Shown here: piece by piece, positions 8,624 through 15,587 of the stretch
Layout of the letters: every line of letters begins with the position of its first letter
How positions within the stretch are numbered: the stretch's first letter is position 1
Source of the DNA: Kitasatospora sp. MBT63
GTDB lineage: Bacteria; Actinomycetota; Actinomycetes; Streptomycetales; Streptomycetaceae
Assembly (NCBI RefSeq): GCF_000710465.2
Contig: NZ_JAIZ01000105.1
Location: 1-64,000, forward strand
Reading direction: 5' to 3'
Length of the DNA stretch: 64,000 nucleotides
Position numbers and translations under genes: made by a program
The notes under the pieces: generated by a model
The model's input: the letters and a program-made list of their open reading frames with translations, nothing else
What the model was told of the DNA's origin: nothing
The model's database searches: none

Positions 8624-9616
8624 GTGAACTCTCTCCACAAGGGGCCGGAGGCGACCCCGGGACGGCATGAGGCCATCAAGGCCGTCCCGGTCCGTCACCC
8701 CGGCCGGTGGGTCGGCGCCGCAGTGATCCTGCTGCTCGCGGCCATGCTGATCCACGCCATCGTGACCGTCCCCGCCTTCAAGTGGGACCTCGTCGGTCAC
8801 TACCTCTTCGACGACCGCATCCTGCACGGCCTGGTGGTCACCCTCGAGCTGACCGCGCTGGCCATGGTCATGGGCGTGCTCGGCGGGATCCTGCTGGCCG
8901 TGATGCGGCTGTCGCCGAACCCGCTGCTGTCCGGCACCGCCTGGGTGTACATCTGGGTGTTCCGCGGCACGCCGGTGCTGGTGCAGCTGGTGTTCTGGAA
9001 CTTCCTCGGCGTGCTCTGGGCCCGGCTGTCGATCGGCATCCCGTTCGGCCCGTCGTTCTGGTCGCAGGAGACCAACGTCCTGATCCCGACCTTCGTCGCG
9101 GCCCTGCTGGGCCTCGGTCTCAACGAGGCCGCGTACATGGCTGAGATCGTCCGGGGCGGCATCCAGTCGGTGGACGAGGGTCAGCACGAGGCCTCCCAGG
9201 CGCTCGGCATGAGCCGCTTCGACACCATGCGGCGGATCATCCTGCCGCAGGCGATGCGGGTGATCATCCCGCCGACCGGCAACGAGACCATCTCGATGCT
9301 GAAGACCACCTCGCTGGTCAGCGTGATCGCCCTGGAGGAGCTCTTCCGGGCCGGGCAGAACATCTACTCGCGCAACTTCCAGAGCATCCCGCTGCTGATC
9401 GTGGTCAGCCTCTGGTACCTCTTCCTCACCTCGATCCTGACCATCGGGCAGTATTACATCGAGCGCCACTACGCCCGCGGCTCGAACCGGGCCCTGCCGC
9501 CCACCCCGCTCCAGCGGATGCGCGGCCTGTTCCAGGGCCTGCGGTCGAAGCCGGCACCGAAGCCCGCCGACGCCGGGGTCCACGGCGGCGGCGGTGAAGG
9601 AGGCGGTCTCGGATGA
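8624..9616 (+). CDS. Amino-acid ABC transporter permease (HisM/GlnP type)
   Basis: 330 aa from GTG 8624. It has five or more membrane segments ([77 protein letters not shown] and [11 protein letters not shown]). The EAA cytoplasmic loop reads [23 protein letters not shown] and docks with the ATPase. FRGTPVLVQ is a hallmark of polar amino-acid permeases, which usually act as homodimers or with a partner; only one permease gene is here. Its end overlaps the ATPase start by 4 nt (ATGA), so the two are translationally coupled. Confidence 0.93.
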   Translation: MNSLHKGPEATPGRHEAIKAVPVRHPGRWVGAAVILLLAAMLIHAIVTVPAFKWDLVGHYLFDDRILHGLVVTLELTALAMVMGVLGGILLAVMRLSPNPLLSGTAWVYIWVFRGTPVLVQLVFWNFLGVLWARLSIGIPFGPSFWSQETNVLIPTFVAALLGLGLNEAAYMAEIVRGGIQSVDEGQHEASQALGMSRFDTMRRIILPQAMRVIIPPTGNETISMLKTTSLVSVIALEELFRAGQNIYSRNFQSIPLLIVVSLWYLFLTSILTIGQYYIERHYARGSNRALPPTPLQRMRGLFQGLRSKPAPKPADAGVHGGGGEGGGLG

Positions 9617-10413
9617 CCGATCTGACGAACAACCCGACCGAAGTCCAGCCGGGCGGCCTGATGGTCCGCGCCGAGGGCGTGCGCAAGTCGTACGGCCTGG
9701 TCGAGGTCCTCAAGGGGATCGACCTGGAGGTCCGGCAGGGCGAGGTGTTCTGCCTGATCGGCCCGTCCGGTTCCGGCAAGTCGACCTTCCTGCGGTGCAT
9801 CAACCACCTGGAGAAGGTCAACGCCGGCCGGCTCTGGGTCGACGGCGACCTGGTCGGCTACCGCCAGAAGGGCGACAAGCTGTACGAGCTGAAGGACCGC
9901 GAGGTCGCGATGAAGCGTCGCGACATCGGGATGGTCTTCCAGCGGTTCAACCTGTTCCCGCACATGACGGCGATGGACAACGTCATCGAGGCGCCGGTCC
10001 AGGTCAAGGGCGAGTCCAAGGCCGCCGCCCGGGAGCGCGGGATGGCGCTGCTGGAGCGGGTCGGGCTGGCCGACAAGGCCAAGAACTACCCGTCCCAGCT
10101 CTCCGGCGGCCAGCAGCAGCGGGTCGCCATCGCCCGGGCGCTGGCCATGAAGCCCAAGCTGATGCTGTTCGACGAGCCCACCTCGGCGCTCGACCCCGAG
10201 CTGGTCGGCGACGTGCTGGACGTCATGCGGGGCCTGGCCGAGGAGGGCATGACCATGATCGTGGTCACCCACGAGATGGGCTTCGCCCGCGAGGTCGGCG
10301 ACGCGCTGGTCTTCATGGACGGCGGTGTGGTGGTGGAGGCCGGCCACCCCCGCGAGGTGCTCGGCAACCCGCAGCACGACCGGACCAAGGCGTTCCTGTC
10401 CAAGGTGCTCTGA
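9613..10413 (+). CDS. Amino-acid ABC transporter ATP-binding protein (GlnQ type)
   Basis: 266 aa. It is a complete ABC domain with Walker [10 protein letters not shown] (about residue 54), Q-loop [11 protein letters not shown], signature [14 protein letters not shown], Walker [15 protein letters not shown], and switch His in VTHEMGFA. Sequence and length are those of polar amino-acid importers. A short insert ([27 protein letters not shown]) between Walker A and the Q-loop is common in actinobacterial members. It is the last gene of the unit and is followed by a strong terminator. Confidence 0.95.
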   Translation: MTDLTNNPTEVQPGGLMVRAEGVRKSYGLVEVLKGIDLEVRQGEVFCLIGPSGSGKSTFLRCINHLEKVNAGRLWVDGDLVGYRQKGDKLYELKDREVAMKRRDIGMVFQRFNLFPHMTAMDNVIEAPVQVKGESKAAARERGMALLERVGLADKAKNYPSQLSGGQQQRVAIARALAMKPKLMLFDEPTSALDPELVGDVLDVMRGLAEEGMTMIVVTHEMGFAREVGDALVFMDGGVVVEAGHPREVLGNPQHDRTKAFLSKVL

Positions 10414-10450
10414 TCCACGGTGTTCCGGGGGCGCGGCCCCGGAACCCGTC

Positions 10451-10484
10451 GCGGCGGCCCACCGGTACTCCGGTGGGCCGCCGC
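10451..10484 (+). terminator. Terminator of the amino-acid transporter operon
   Basis: Perfect 15-bp stem (10451-10465 with 10470-10484) and a TACT loop, 38 nt after the ATPase stop. Confidence 0.8.
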
Positions 10485-10547
10485 GGTGCGTCCGGAACGT
10501 AATACCCTGGAGGCTGTATACCCGTTACCGCCTCTGGAAGGACCACC

Positions 10548-11186
10548 GTGGAGCTCGCTTCGTACGCCGACTTCGCCGTCCGGCTGGTGAACAGCGAGGA
10601 GCCCGAGCGCGGCACCGACGGACTGACCACGGTGGACGCGGTGCGCGCGCTGTTCAAGGTCCCCTCGCGGGCCGCCGCGCTCACCGACGAGTCCGATCTG
10701 CCCAGGCTGCGTGCGGTCCGCACCCGGCTGCGCGGGGTCTTCGAGGCCGCCGCCGAGGGCGAGGACGTCCGGGCGGTCGACCTGCTGAACAGCCTGATGG
10801 TCGAGTACCCGGTCAGCCCGATGGTCTCCGGCCACGACGACCTGGACGAGACCGGCAGGCCCCACTGGCACCTGCACCTGGCCGACAACGCGCCCACCGC
10901 GGCCGCCAACTACGCCGCCGTGGCCTGCATGGGCCTGGCCATCCACCTCACCGAGCTCGGCGTGGACCGGCTCGGCATCTGCCAGGCCGCGCCCTGCCGC
11001 AACGCCTACCTGGACACCTCCACCAACCGCTCCCGCCGGTACTGCTCCGACCGCTGCGCGACCCGCGCCAACGTGGCCGCCTACCGGGCGCGCAAGCGTG
11101 AGGAGGCGCAGCGGGGCGAGGCACTGCGCGGGGAGGCCCAGCGGGGAGAAGCGCTGCGCGGGGCCCAGCTCACTCCCCGTCCCTGA
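10548..11186 (+). CDS. CGNR zinc-finger regulator-like protein
   Basis: 212 aa from GTG 10548 (GGAAGGACC upstream). It has an ABATE-type N-terminal domain (RLVNSEEPERGTDGLTTV; residues 1 to about 120) and a C-terminal CGNR zinc finger with C-x4-C at CQAAPC and C-x3-C at YCSDRC (residues about 150-180). This is the layout of actinobacterial CGNR proteins, assumed to be stress-linked DNA-binding regulators. The last 25 residues are an RGEALRGEAQ tandem repeat encoded by 18-nt units at about 11104-11163. The stop overlaps the end of the convergent sodX gene by 17 nt. Confidence 0.85.
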   Translation: MELASYADFAVRLVNSEEPERGTDGLTTVDAVRALFKVPSRAAALTDESDLPRLRAVRTRLRGVFEAAAEGEDVRAVDLLNSLMVEYPVSPMVSGHDDLDETGRPHWHLHLADNAPTAAANYAAVACMGLAIHLTELGVDRLGICQAAPCRNAYLDTSTNRSRRYCSDRCATRANVAAYRARKREEAQRGEALRGEAQRGEALRGAQLTPRP

Positions 11187-11616
11187 GCGCCGGCGGGGTG
11201 CGGTCCACCCCCAGCCGGCGCACCGCCGCGGCCGGCAGCAGCGTCCACGGCCAGCCGGCCAGCGCCCGCGCCAGCCAGGGCGCCGGGGCGAGCCAGGCCG
11301 GGGCCGGCCGCAGCCTCAGCAGCACCCGGCCGAGCACCAGCTCGTCCGGCACCGCGCCGTACTCCCGGCTGTCGGTGCGCACCAGCGGGTTGTCGGAGAG
11401 CATCCACCAGCCGCCGGGGCGGCGGCCGACGGCCCGTTTGACCACCAGCAGGTCCTGCTGGAAGGGGTGCCGGAACAGCACCACGGCGCCCGGCCGCAGC
11501 GGCGCGCCGTAGCGGACCAGCACCTGGTCGCCGTCGCGCAGCAGCCGGCGCATCGACGGCCCTGCCACGTCCACCACCCCGAACGGCGCACCGCCGCCGC
11601 GCCGACTCACCGGCAT
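11170..11616 (-). CDS. sodX: Nickel superoxide dismutase maturation protease
   Basis: 148 aa from ATG 11616, chosen over a farther ATG because the upstream part has no family similarity and would enter the sodN promoter. It is an S26-family (signal-peptidase-like) serine protease with the catalytic Ser in VAGPSMRRLL, the catalytic Lys in LVVKRAVG and a WWMLSDNP segment, all as in SodX. It removes the N-terminal leader of pro-SodN, exposing the nickel-ligating His1. It is divergent from sodN across a 181-bp promoter region, the usual arrangement in streptomycetes. Confidence 0.9.
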   Translation of the reverse strand: MPVSRRGGGAPFGVVDVAGPSMRRLLRDGDQVLVRYGAPLRPGAVVLFRHPFQQDLLVVKRAVGRRPGGWWMLSDNPLVRTDSREYGAVPDELVLGRVLLRLRPAPAWLAPAPWLARALAGWPWTLLPAAAVRRLGVDRTPPALRDGE

Positions 11617-11797
11617 CCGTTCACCCCTGACCTCGTGTCCGCTGCTGTGCACCCTCCAGTGTGGCGTGCCCGGCGCACCGCCCGGTATCGGCCGGTTCGG
11701 CCTCCTCCTTTGGTCCCGGGCCCACGGGGCAGACGCGAAGTGCGGGGTGCGTGCGGGTAATCTCGGGCGCGGGAAGACGATCCAAGGAAGGACTCCC

Positions 11798-12193
11798 ATG
11801 TTCTCTCGTCTGTTTGCTCCGCGCGTCACCGCGCACGCCCACTGCGACCTGCCCTGCGGTGTCTACGACCCGGCCCAGGCCCGGATCGAGGCCGAGTCGG
11901 TGAAGGCCACTCAGGAGAAGTACCAGGCCAACGAGGATCCGCAGTTCCGCGCGCGCGCCATCGTCATCAAGGAGGAGCGCGCCGAGCTGGTCAAGCACCA
12001 CCTCTCCGTGCTGCACACCGACTACTTCAAGGCCCCGCACTTCGAGGCCTACCCGGGGCTGCACGACCTGTTCAACCGGGCCGGCAAGGCCGCTTCGGCC
12101 GCCAAGGCCTCCTCGGACCCGGCCACCGGCCAGGCCCTGCTCGACCTGATCGCCGAGATCGACGCCATCTTCTGGGAGACGAAGAAGGCGTGA
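11798..12193 (+). CDS. sodN: Nickel superoxide dismutase, 3' end regenerated by prophage
   Basis: 131-aa precursor that converts superoxide to O2 and H2O2. A 14-residue leader (MFSRLFAPRVTAHA) precedes the nickel hook HCDLPCGVYDP, in which mature His1, Cys2 and Cys6 bind nickel. The helical bundle and C-terminal AEIDAIFWETKKA are intact. The final part of the gene (after about base 12180) belongs to the integrated prophage: the same codons recur at attR with ACC and GCC where this copy has ACG and GCG, so the protein is unchanged. The native downstream terminator is now at 47863-47903. Nickel-dependent control by Nur is known in the genus, but I see no definite site. Confidence 0.95.
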   Translation: MFSRLFAPRVTAHAHCDLPCGVYDPAQARIEAESVKATQEKYQANEDPQFRARAIVIKEERAELVKHHLSVLHTDYFKAPHFEAYPGLHDLFNRAGKAASAAKASSDPATGQALLDLIAEIDAIFWETKKA

Positions 12194-12195
12194 TC
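12156..12195 (+). repeat. attL
   Basis: Identical to 47817-47841 over the first 25 bp (12156-12180), then identical except at 12181 and 12190. Both differences are third codon positions of sodN (Thr and Ala), so the phage half keeps the ETKKA C-terminus. Sequence similarity ends after TGATC. Confidence 0.9.
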
Positions 12196-12251
12196 TTGAC
12201 CAGGCGACTTGCCGGTTCTCGCAGCTGGCGGGCCGCCTGGGCCATCCTTAG

Positions 12252-12290
12252 CGATGCAGCCTGATGCACCGCGATGCACGGCAATGAACA
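12252..12290 (+). repeat. 10-bp tandem repeats near attL
   Basis: GCGATGCAGC, CTGATGCACC, GCGATGCACG and a weaker GCAATGAACA follow each other with exactly 10-bp spacing. The GATGCA core therefore lies on one face of the helix. Position about 60-100 bp inside attL is where integrase arm or excisionase sites are expected. The same core occurs in the repressor intergenic region (45363 and 45459). Confidence 0.55.
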
Positions 12291-12329
12291 AGATCATCGC
12301 CCATCCACATCCCAGATGATCATGAAATA

Positions 12330-12365
12330 CAGTATCCCCCGTCCAGCCATGGACGGGGGATACTG
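12330..12365. terminator. 16-bp hairpin serving sodN and the peptide gene
   Basis: Perfect inverted repeat 12330-12345 with 12350-12365 and a GCCA loop. It lies downstream of sodN (137 nt after its stop) and downstream of the convergent peptide gene. It replaces the native sodN terminator that integration moved to attR. Confidence 0.75.
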
Positions 12366-12438
12366 CCGTTGATGCCGGGGGGTGCGAGGAGGGTGGCACC
12401 GTGTCGTGCCCCCCGGCGGTCAGCGACCAGCGGACAGG

Positions 12439-12624
12439 TCAGTTCCAGCCGGTGTCCATGAAGGCCACGGAGGCCACGTCGGGCTCGTCGCCATCCGGGT
12501 CACCTACGGCCAGGTTCCACCCGGTGTCCGCGAGAGCGGCGCCCGGGCCGGCCGGGAGGCACAGCAGGGCGCCGGCGGCCACGAGTCCAGCAGCGGCCAC
12601 CGTCAGCGCGCGTATGCGGAGCAT
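12439..12624 (-). CDS. Small secreted peptide with terminal DTGWN motifs
   Basis: 61 aa with a GGAGG 4 nt before the ATG. A strong Sec signal (MLRIRALTVAAAGLVAAGAL..) ends in GAALA, giving a predicted signal-peptidase cut before DTGWN. The predicted mature peptide has 29 residues, starts with DTGWN, has an acidic middle (GDPDGDEPD) and ends with DTGWN at the stop codon. It has no Cys. It is divergent from a LuxR-type regulator with a tandem palindromic operator between them, an arrangement fitting a secreted signal and its receptor-regulator. Function is inferred only from this context; I know of no characterised homolog. Confidence 0.75.
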   Translation of the reverse strand: MLRIRALTVAAAGLVAAGALLCLPAGPGAALADTGWNLAVGDPDGDEPDVASVAFMDTGWN

Positions 12625-12726
12625 GGATCCTCCAGGTCAGTGGTGTGAGATCGTCCGAACCGGGTATCCCCGGGGAGCACGAACAGTTTCCTCCCCTCCC
12701 GCCGGTAGGATCAAGAGAAAACCGGT

Positions 12727-12752
12727 GCGGGTTCCCGCATGCGGGATCCCGC
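12727..12752. promoter_or_regulatory. Tandem palindromic operator GCGGGNNCCCGC x2
   Basis: GCGGGTTCCCGC (12727-12738) and GCGGGATCCCGC (12741-12752) separated by AT, the whole 26 bp forming a larger near-palindrome. It ends 19 bp before the ATG of the LuxR-type gene. On the other strand it lies 12 bp upstream of a TTGATC hexamer (12709-12714), a possible -35 for the peptide gene. It is well placed to activate the peptide gene and control the regulator's own gene at once. Confidence 0.65.
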
Positions 12753-12771
12753 AACCGTCTAGGGGTAGAGG

Positions 12772-13794
12772 ATGCCAGAGCCGTTCCGGCCGTGGGACGT
12801 CAGCCCGGCTGGCCGCACGCTGTACCTCACCATCCTCCACACCGGGGCGCCGACCGACGCGGACGCCGATGCCGAGCCCCTGGCCGAGCTGCTCCGCTTC
12901 GGCCTCGTGGTCCCCCACCCCCATGAGCCGGCCGGACAGTACATCGCGCTGTCCCCCGCGGAGGCCGCCAACCGCCGCCGGGACCAGCTCCTCACGCAGG
13001 TCTCGGACGCCATGACCGGCGCGGTGGCGCTGCCAGCCTCGGTGCAGGACCTGGCCATCGCCTGGCAGCAGCGCAGGGCGCAGCAGGCGCCCAGCGCGGG
13101 CACCGTCGAGCACCTCGAGGGAGTCGAGCGGATCAACGCCCGGATCAGCGAGCTGGTCGCAGGGACGACCTCAGAGATCCTCGCGGCCCAGCCGGGGGGC
13201 CCGCGCCCCGCCTCCACCCTCGCCCTGGCGCTGCCCCGCGACCTTGACGCGCTGCATCGCGGGGTCTCCATGCGGACCCTCTACATGGACTCCGTCCGGA
13301 CCGACGACGCCACGGCCCAGTGGGCCGCACAGATGACCGCGGCCGGCGCCCACATCCGAGTGACCGCGGAGCCCTTCATGCGGTCGATCATCCTCGACCG
13401 ACGCTGGGCCGTGCTCAGCGACGAAACGCCGTGGGTCGGACCGGGCGACGAGCCAGCGCGCGCCATAGTCCTGGAGGACGAGGCCCTCGTGGCCTACGTC
13501 GCGGCGATGGTGGATCGGGACTGGGCCCGCGCCACCGTATGGAAGGGCGACCGCGCCCCAGCGGCCCCAGCAGCCGCCCGCGGCCCGCGGCTGACCGGCC
13601 GCCAGCAGCAGATCGCCCAGCACCTCGCGGCCGGAGCCGCACAGGCCGGCGTGGCCGCCGCCCTCGGCATCAGCGAGCGAGCCGTCCAGGGCGAGCTCCT
13701 GGCGATGCGGCGCGCCCTCGGCTGCGCGTCGAACGCGGCCCTCCTCTACGAGCTCGGGCGGCTCGCCGGGCGCGCGGAGCGCCGCCGGAGCTAG
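12772..13794 (+). CDS. LuxR-type HTH regulator with N-terminal sensor region
   Basis: 340 aa. Residues 1-75 resemble a winged-helix or TrmB-like module (TLYLTILHTG, LAELLRFGLVVPHP). A helical linker follows (HLEGVERINARISELVAG), then an alpha/beta region (MRTLYMDSVRTDD, RVTAEPFMRSIILDRRWAVL) like the PLD-like sensor part of Streptomyces LuxR/TrmB regulators. The C-terminus (about 273-335) is a LuxR-type HTH: LTGRQQQIAQHLAAGAAQAG and AALGISERAVQGELLAM. AGGGG lies 6 nt before the ATG. It probably binds the 12727-12752 operator and senses a small ligand, possibly the neighbouring peptide. Its stop overlaps the convergent gene by 3-4 nt. Confidence 0.8.
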   Translation: MPEPFRPWDVSPAGRTLYLTILHTGAPTDADADAEPLAELLRFGLVVPHPHEPAGQYIALSPAEAANRRRDQLLTQVSDAMTGAVALPASVQDLAIAWQQRRAQQAPSAGTVEHLEGVERINARISELVAGTTSEILAAQPGGPRPASTLALALPRDLDALHRGVSMRTLYMDSVRTDDATAQWAAQMTAAGAHIRVTAEPFMRSIILDRRWAVLSDETPWVGPGDEPARAIVLEDEALVAYVAAMVDRDWARATVWKGDRAPAAPAAARGPRLTGRQQQIAQHLAAGAAQAGVAAALGISERAVQGELLAMRRALGCASNAALLYELGRLAGRAERRRS

Positions 13795-14021
13795 CCGCCG
13801 CCCGGGGCTCTGTGCCGCTCGATCCTCACCGACAGCCGGCGGACGACCGCGCGGGCCTCGCGGAGGGCCTTGGCCTGCGCGCCGGATCCGTCGTCAGCCC
13901 GGGCCAGGTCGGCCGCATGCTGCGCAGCGCGCCCGAGGTCGGCGAGGCTGTCCGCGAGGTCGAACGGTCGGTCAAGGGTCCAGCCTGGGGTCGGTTCGGT
14001 GCTCACGGTGCTCCTGGTCAT
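13791..14021 (-). CDS. Small hypothetical protein (76 aa)
   Basis: Start set at ATG 14021, which has GGGGGG 2-7 nt upstream; a longer frame to 14099 would enter the regulatory palindrome. The product (MTRSTVSTEPTPGWTLDRP) is mainly helical, with AADLARADDGSGAQAKALRE and an Arg-rich end. No family is recognised. It is divergent from the XRE gene at 14117 across a 16-bp palindrome, so it may be controlled by that regulator. Confidence 0.55.
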   Translation of the reverse strand: MTRSTVSTEPTPGWTLDRPFDLADSLADLGRAAQHAADLARADDGSGAQAKALREARAVVRRLSVRIERHRAPGGG

Positions 14022-14048
14022 ATCCCCCCAGGGACGAATGAATGCTAC

Positions 14049-14064
14049 ATCGAACGCGTTCGAT
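14049..14064. promoter_or_regulatory. 16-bp perfect palindrome ATCGAACGCGTTCGAT
   Basis: It lies midway between divergent genes (28 bp from the ATG at 14021 and 53 bp from 14117). It is probably the operator of the XRE protein. It resembles the actinobacterial LexA box half-sites (TCGAAC/GTTCGA), but the spacer is 2 bp rather than 4. Confidence 0.55.
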
Positions 14065-14116
14065 CGAATGTCGCCGGTGACGTACAGACTTTTGATCACA
14101 GCTCGGCAAGCGTCGG

Positions 14117-14401
14117 ATGGTGCTGCCTGCTGACGATCACGCCCGGGTCCTGACCGAACGCCACGCGGTCGGCCGCCGCATCCTCGAGCTCAGGCTGGCG
14201 CGCGGGGTGACCCAGGAGCGACTCGGAGAACGCGTGCGCCTCGACCGCCGGACGATCTCCGAGACCGAGCGCGGGATGAGGGACTCCACACTCGGCGATC
14301 TCACTCGCATTGCAGCCGCCCTCGACGTCCCGACCTGGACGCTGCTGTGGGACCGGCCTGACTCGGCGATGTCGGCCCCCGGCAGCCCTGGTGGCCCCTG
14401 A
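14117..14401 (+). CDS. XRE family HTH regulator (94 aa)
   Basis: A single HTH_XRE domain (RRILELRLARGVTQERLGER, LDRRTISETERG, LTRIAAALDVPTWTLL) with a short Pro/Gly tail. It is the size of small phage or plasmid regulators and probably binds the 14049-14064 palindrome. The 3' 100 bp overlap an antisense-oriented gene (14301-14504). The ATG at 14117 lacks a good ribosome site, so a nearby GTG could be the true start. Confidence 0.75.
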   Translation: MVLPADDHARVLTERHAVGRRILELRLARGVTQERLGERVRLDRRTISETERGMRDSTLGDLTRIAAALDVPTWTLLWDRPDSAMSAPGSPGGP

Positions 14402-14504
14402 TCGAGTCGGCGAACCGGTTGAGGACCGCCGCGAACACGCCTTCCCCGTACTCGCCGCACACCACGCAGTACCCGGTGTCCGGCCAGCTCTCCGGCTCAG
14501 CCAC
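14301..14504 (-). CDS. Small putative zinc-binding protein (67 aa)
   Basis: The GTG start at 14504 overlaps the preceding gene's TGA (GTGGCTGA), so it is probably translated by coupling. C-x2-C near the N-terminus (GYCVVCGEYGEG) and H-x2-C later (RGHQGC) could hold one zinc. The C-terminal third overlaps the convergent XRE gene and is low in complexity. It is the last gene of a four-gene leftward unit. No family is recognised. Confidence 0.5.
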   Translation of the reverse strand: MAEPESWPDTGYCVVCGEYGEGVFAAVLNRFADSIRGHQGCRGPTSPSQAGPTAASRSGRRGRLQCE

Positions 14505-14793
14505 GGGTGACCGCCTCGATGCGGTCCAGCTGCGCCCGGGCCTCCGCCGCTACCTCGTGGATGGCCTCGGCCGGCACCTCGCTGATCGGCATGGCCACGA
14601 GGTCGCGGAGCTCGCCGACCGCGGCCGCGAGACCATGGAACGCGTCCCAGTACGGACCGACCCACTGGGCGCGCTCAGAAGACGCTGGTGGGCCGTCGGT
14701 CGGATGGTCGAGCTCCGGACTGCCTTCTCCCCGCGCACGGGCCTTCTCGGCTCCCCACCGCAGCGCGGGCTCCAGCCACTCCCCGCCGGTCAC
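14497..14793 (-). CDS. Hypothetical protein (98 aa)
   Basis: GTG start at 14793, sharing GTGA with the stop of the previous gene. The product (VTGGEWLEPALRWGAEKARA) is mostly alpha-helical and ends AEARAQLDRIEAVTRG, a likely helical hairpin. No domain is recognised. It is the third gene of the coupled unit 14301-15553. Confidence 0.6.
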   Translation of the reverse strand: MTGGEWLEPALRWGAEKARARGEGSPELDHPTDGPPASSERAQWVGPYWDAFHGLAAAVGELRDLVAMPISEVPAEAIHEVAAEARAQLDRIEAVTRG

Positions 14794-15125
14794 CTGGCTC
14801 CCTGGTCGACCACCTGGAGCCGCATCGTCGTCTCGCGGTAGCTGTCGCCGAGCAGCAGCGGCGCGGACCAGCGTCCGTCCCGGATCACGATGGACTGGAT
14901 CTTCGCGTGCCAGGAGGGGGCAGTCAGCACCTCCACCGTCGCGGGGTAGGAGTCGAGCCAGATGTCCTCTCGGTCGGCGGCAGCCCAGAGTGCGGCCCGG
15001 CCTGCCTCCACCCCGAGGCATCCGACGGGGGCCAGGACGCCGTCGATGCTGGCCTCCAGCGCCAGGGCGATACTGGCTTCCATCACCTGGGCCGACTCGG
15101 GGACGGCTGCGGGCTGAAGCGCCAT
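14790..15125 (-). CDS. Hypothetical protein (111 aa)
   Basis: ATG at 15125 overlaps the previous stop by one base (TGATG). The protein has a helical start and an alpha/beta C-terminal half (WHAKIQSIVIRDGRWSAPLL, GDSYRETTMRLQVVDQG). The Trp/His/Asp-rich centre suggests a soluble enzyme or sensor domain, but no family is recognised. Confidence 0.6.
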   Translation of the reverse strand: MALQPAAVPESAQVMEASIALALEASIDGVLAPVGCLGVEAGRAALWAAADREDIWLDSYPATVEVLTAPSWHAKIQSIVIRDGRWSAPLLLGDSYRETTMRLQVVDQGAR

Positions 15126-15553
15126 CACAGAGCCACCTCTGCAAGCGCGGCGGCGAGCAGTGCCGGTTCGGTGAGCGTGCCGGTGCCGTCCGGCGGGATC
15201 ACCCAGTGCACGCCGGGCGGGGCCGTCCGGCTCGGGTCCGGGACGGAGAGGTAGTGCACCTCGCTCAGGCAGGGCGCGAGCTGCGAGGTCCACGTGTCGC
15301 GGGTGCCGGGCGGGACCAGGACGAACGCCCGGTCGCGGTCGTCGTAGCGGATGACGGGGCCGGTGATGGCGGGGTGGCCGGCCAGCTGGTCCGCCTGGGC
15401 CGGGCCGAGCTCGACCACGTCCCACATTCGGCCGGCCGGAAGGATGGCCACCGAGCCCGGGCTGGACAGCCACCAGCGGTACGCGTGGTCCGGGTCGGTG
15501 TCCGCCTGGGCGAGCCAGGCCCGCGCGGCGTCGATGCTCGTAGTCGTGGACAT
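15125..15553 (-). CDS. Hypothetical protein (142 aa), weakly prim-pol-like
   Basis: First gene of the coupled unit. The order ARAWLAQADTDPDHAYRWWL, then SVAILPAGRMWDVVELG, and a later GVHWVIPPDGTGTL is reminiscent of the N-terminal fold of bifunctional primase/polymerase domains found in actinobacteria. The catalytic Asp/His residues are not evident, so it would be inactive if related. Similarity is weak and the function is open. A 10-bp inverted repeat sits directly upstream of the start. Confidence 0.55.
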   Translation of the reverse strand: MSTTTSIDAARAWLAQADTDPDHAYRWWLSSPGSVAILPAGRMWDVVELGPAQADQLAGHPAITGPVIRYDDRDRAFVLVPPGTRDTWTSQLAPCLSEVHYLSVPDPSRTAPPGVHWVIPPDGTGTLTEPALLAAALAEVAL

Positions 15554-15560
15554 GGAGCGG

Positions 15561-15587
15561 TCCCCTCACTCTCTCTCAGTGAGGGGA
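15561..15587 (-). promoter_or_regulatory. Inverted repeat over the leader of the 15125-15553 gene
   Basis: TCCCCTCACT (15561-15570) and AGTGAGGGGA (15578-15587), perfect 10-bp arms with a 7-nt spacer, starting 8 nt upstream of the ATG at 15553. In RNA the arm would pair with the GGGGA that serves as ribosome site; in DNA it is a good operator. A second small hairpin (CCGCACA/TGTGCGG, 15613-15629) lies just past the TPR-regulator stop and may terminate that gene. Confidence 0.55.

Noticed and set aside
12156-12195. tRNA gene as the integration site
   Set aside because: No tRNA-like cloverleaf or CCA end is present; the duplicated sequence is the end of sodN.
14049-14064. LexA/SOS box
   Set aside because: The spacer between TCGAAC and GTTCGA is 2 bp instead of the required 4; kept only as a generic palindrome.
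13791-14504. Toxin-antitoxin pair formed by the XRE gene with a flanking small gene
   Set aside because: No toxin motif (RelE, HipA, Fic, PIN) in either neighbour, and the genes are divergent or convergent rather than co-transcribed.
15125-15553. Active primase/polymerase
   Set aside because: Only weak order similarity to the prim-pol N-terminal fold and no catalytic Asp/His triad visible; left as hypothetical.
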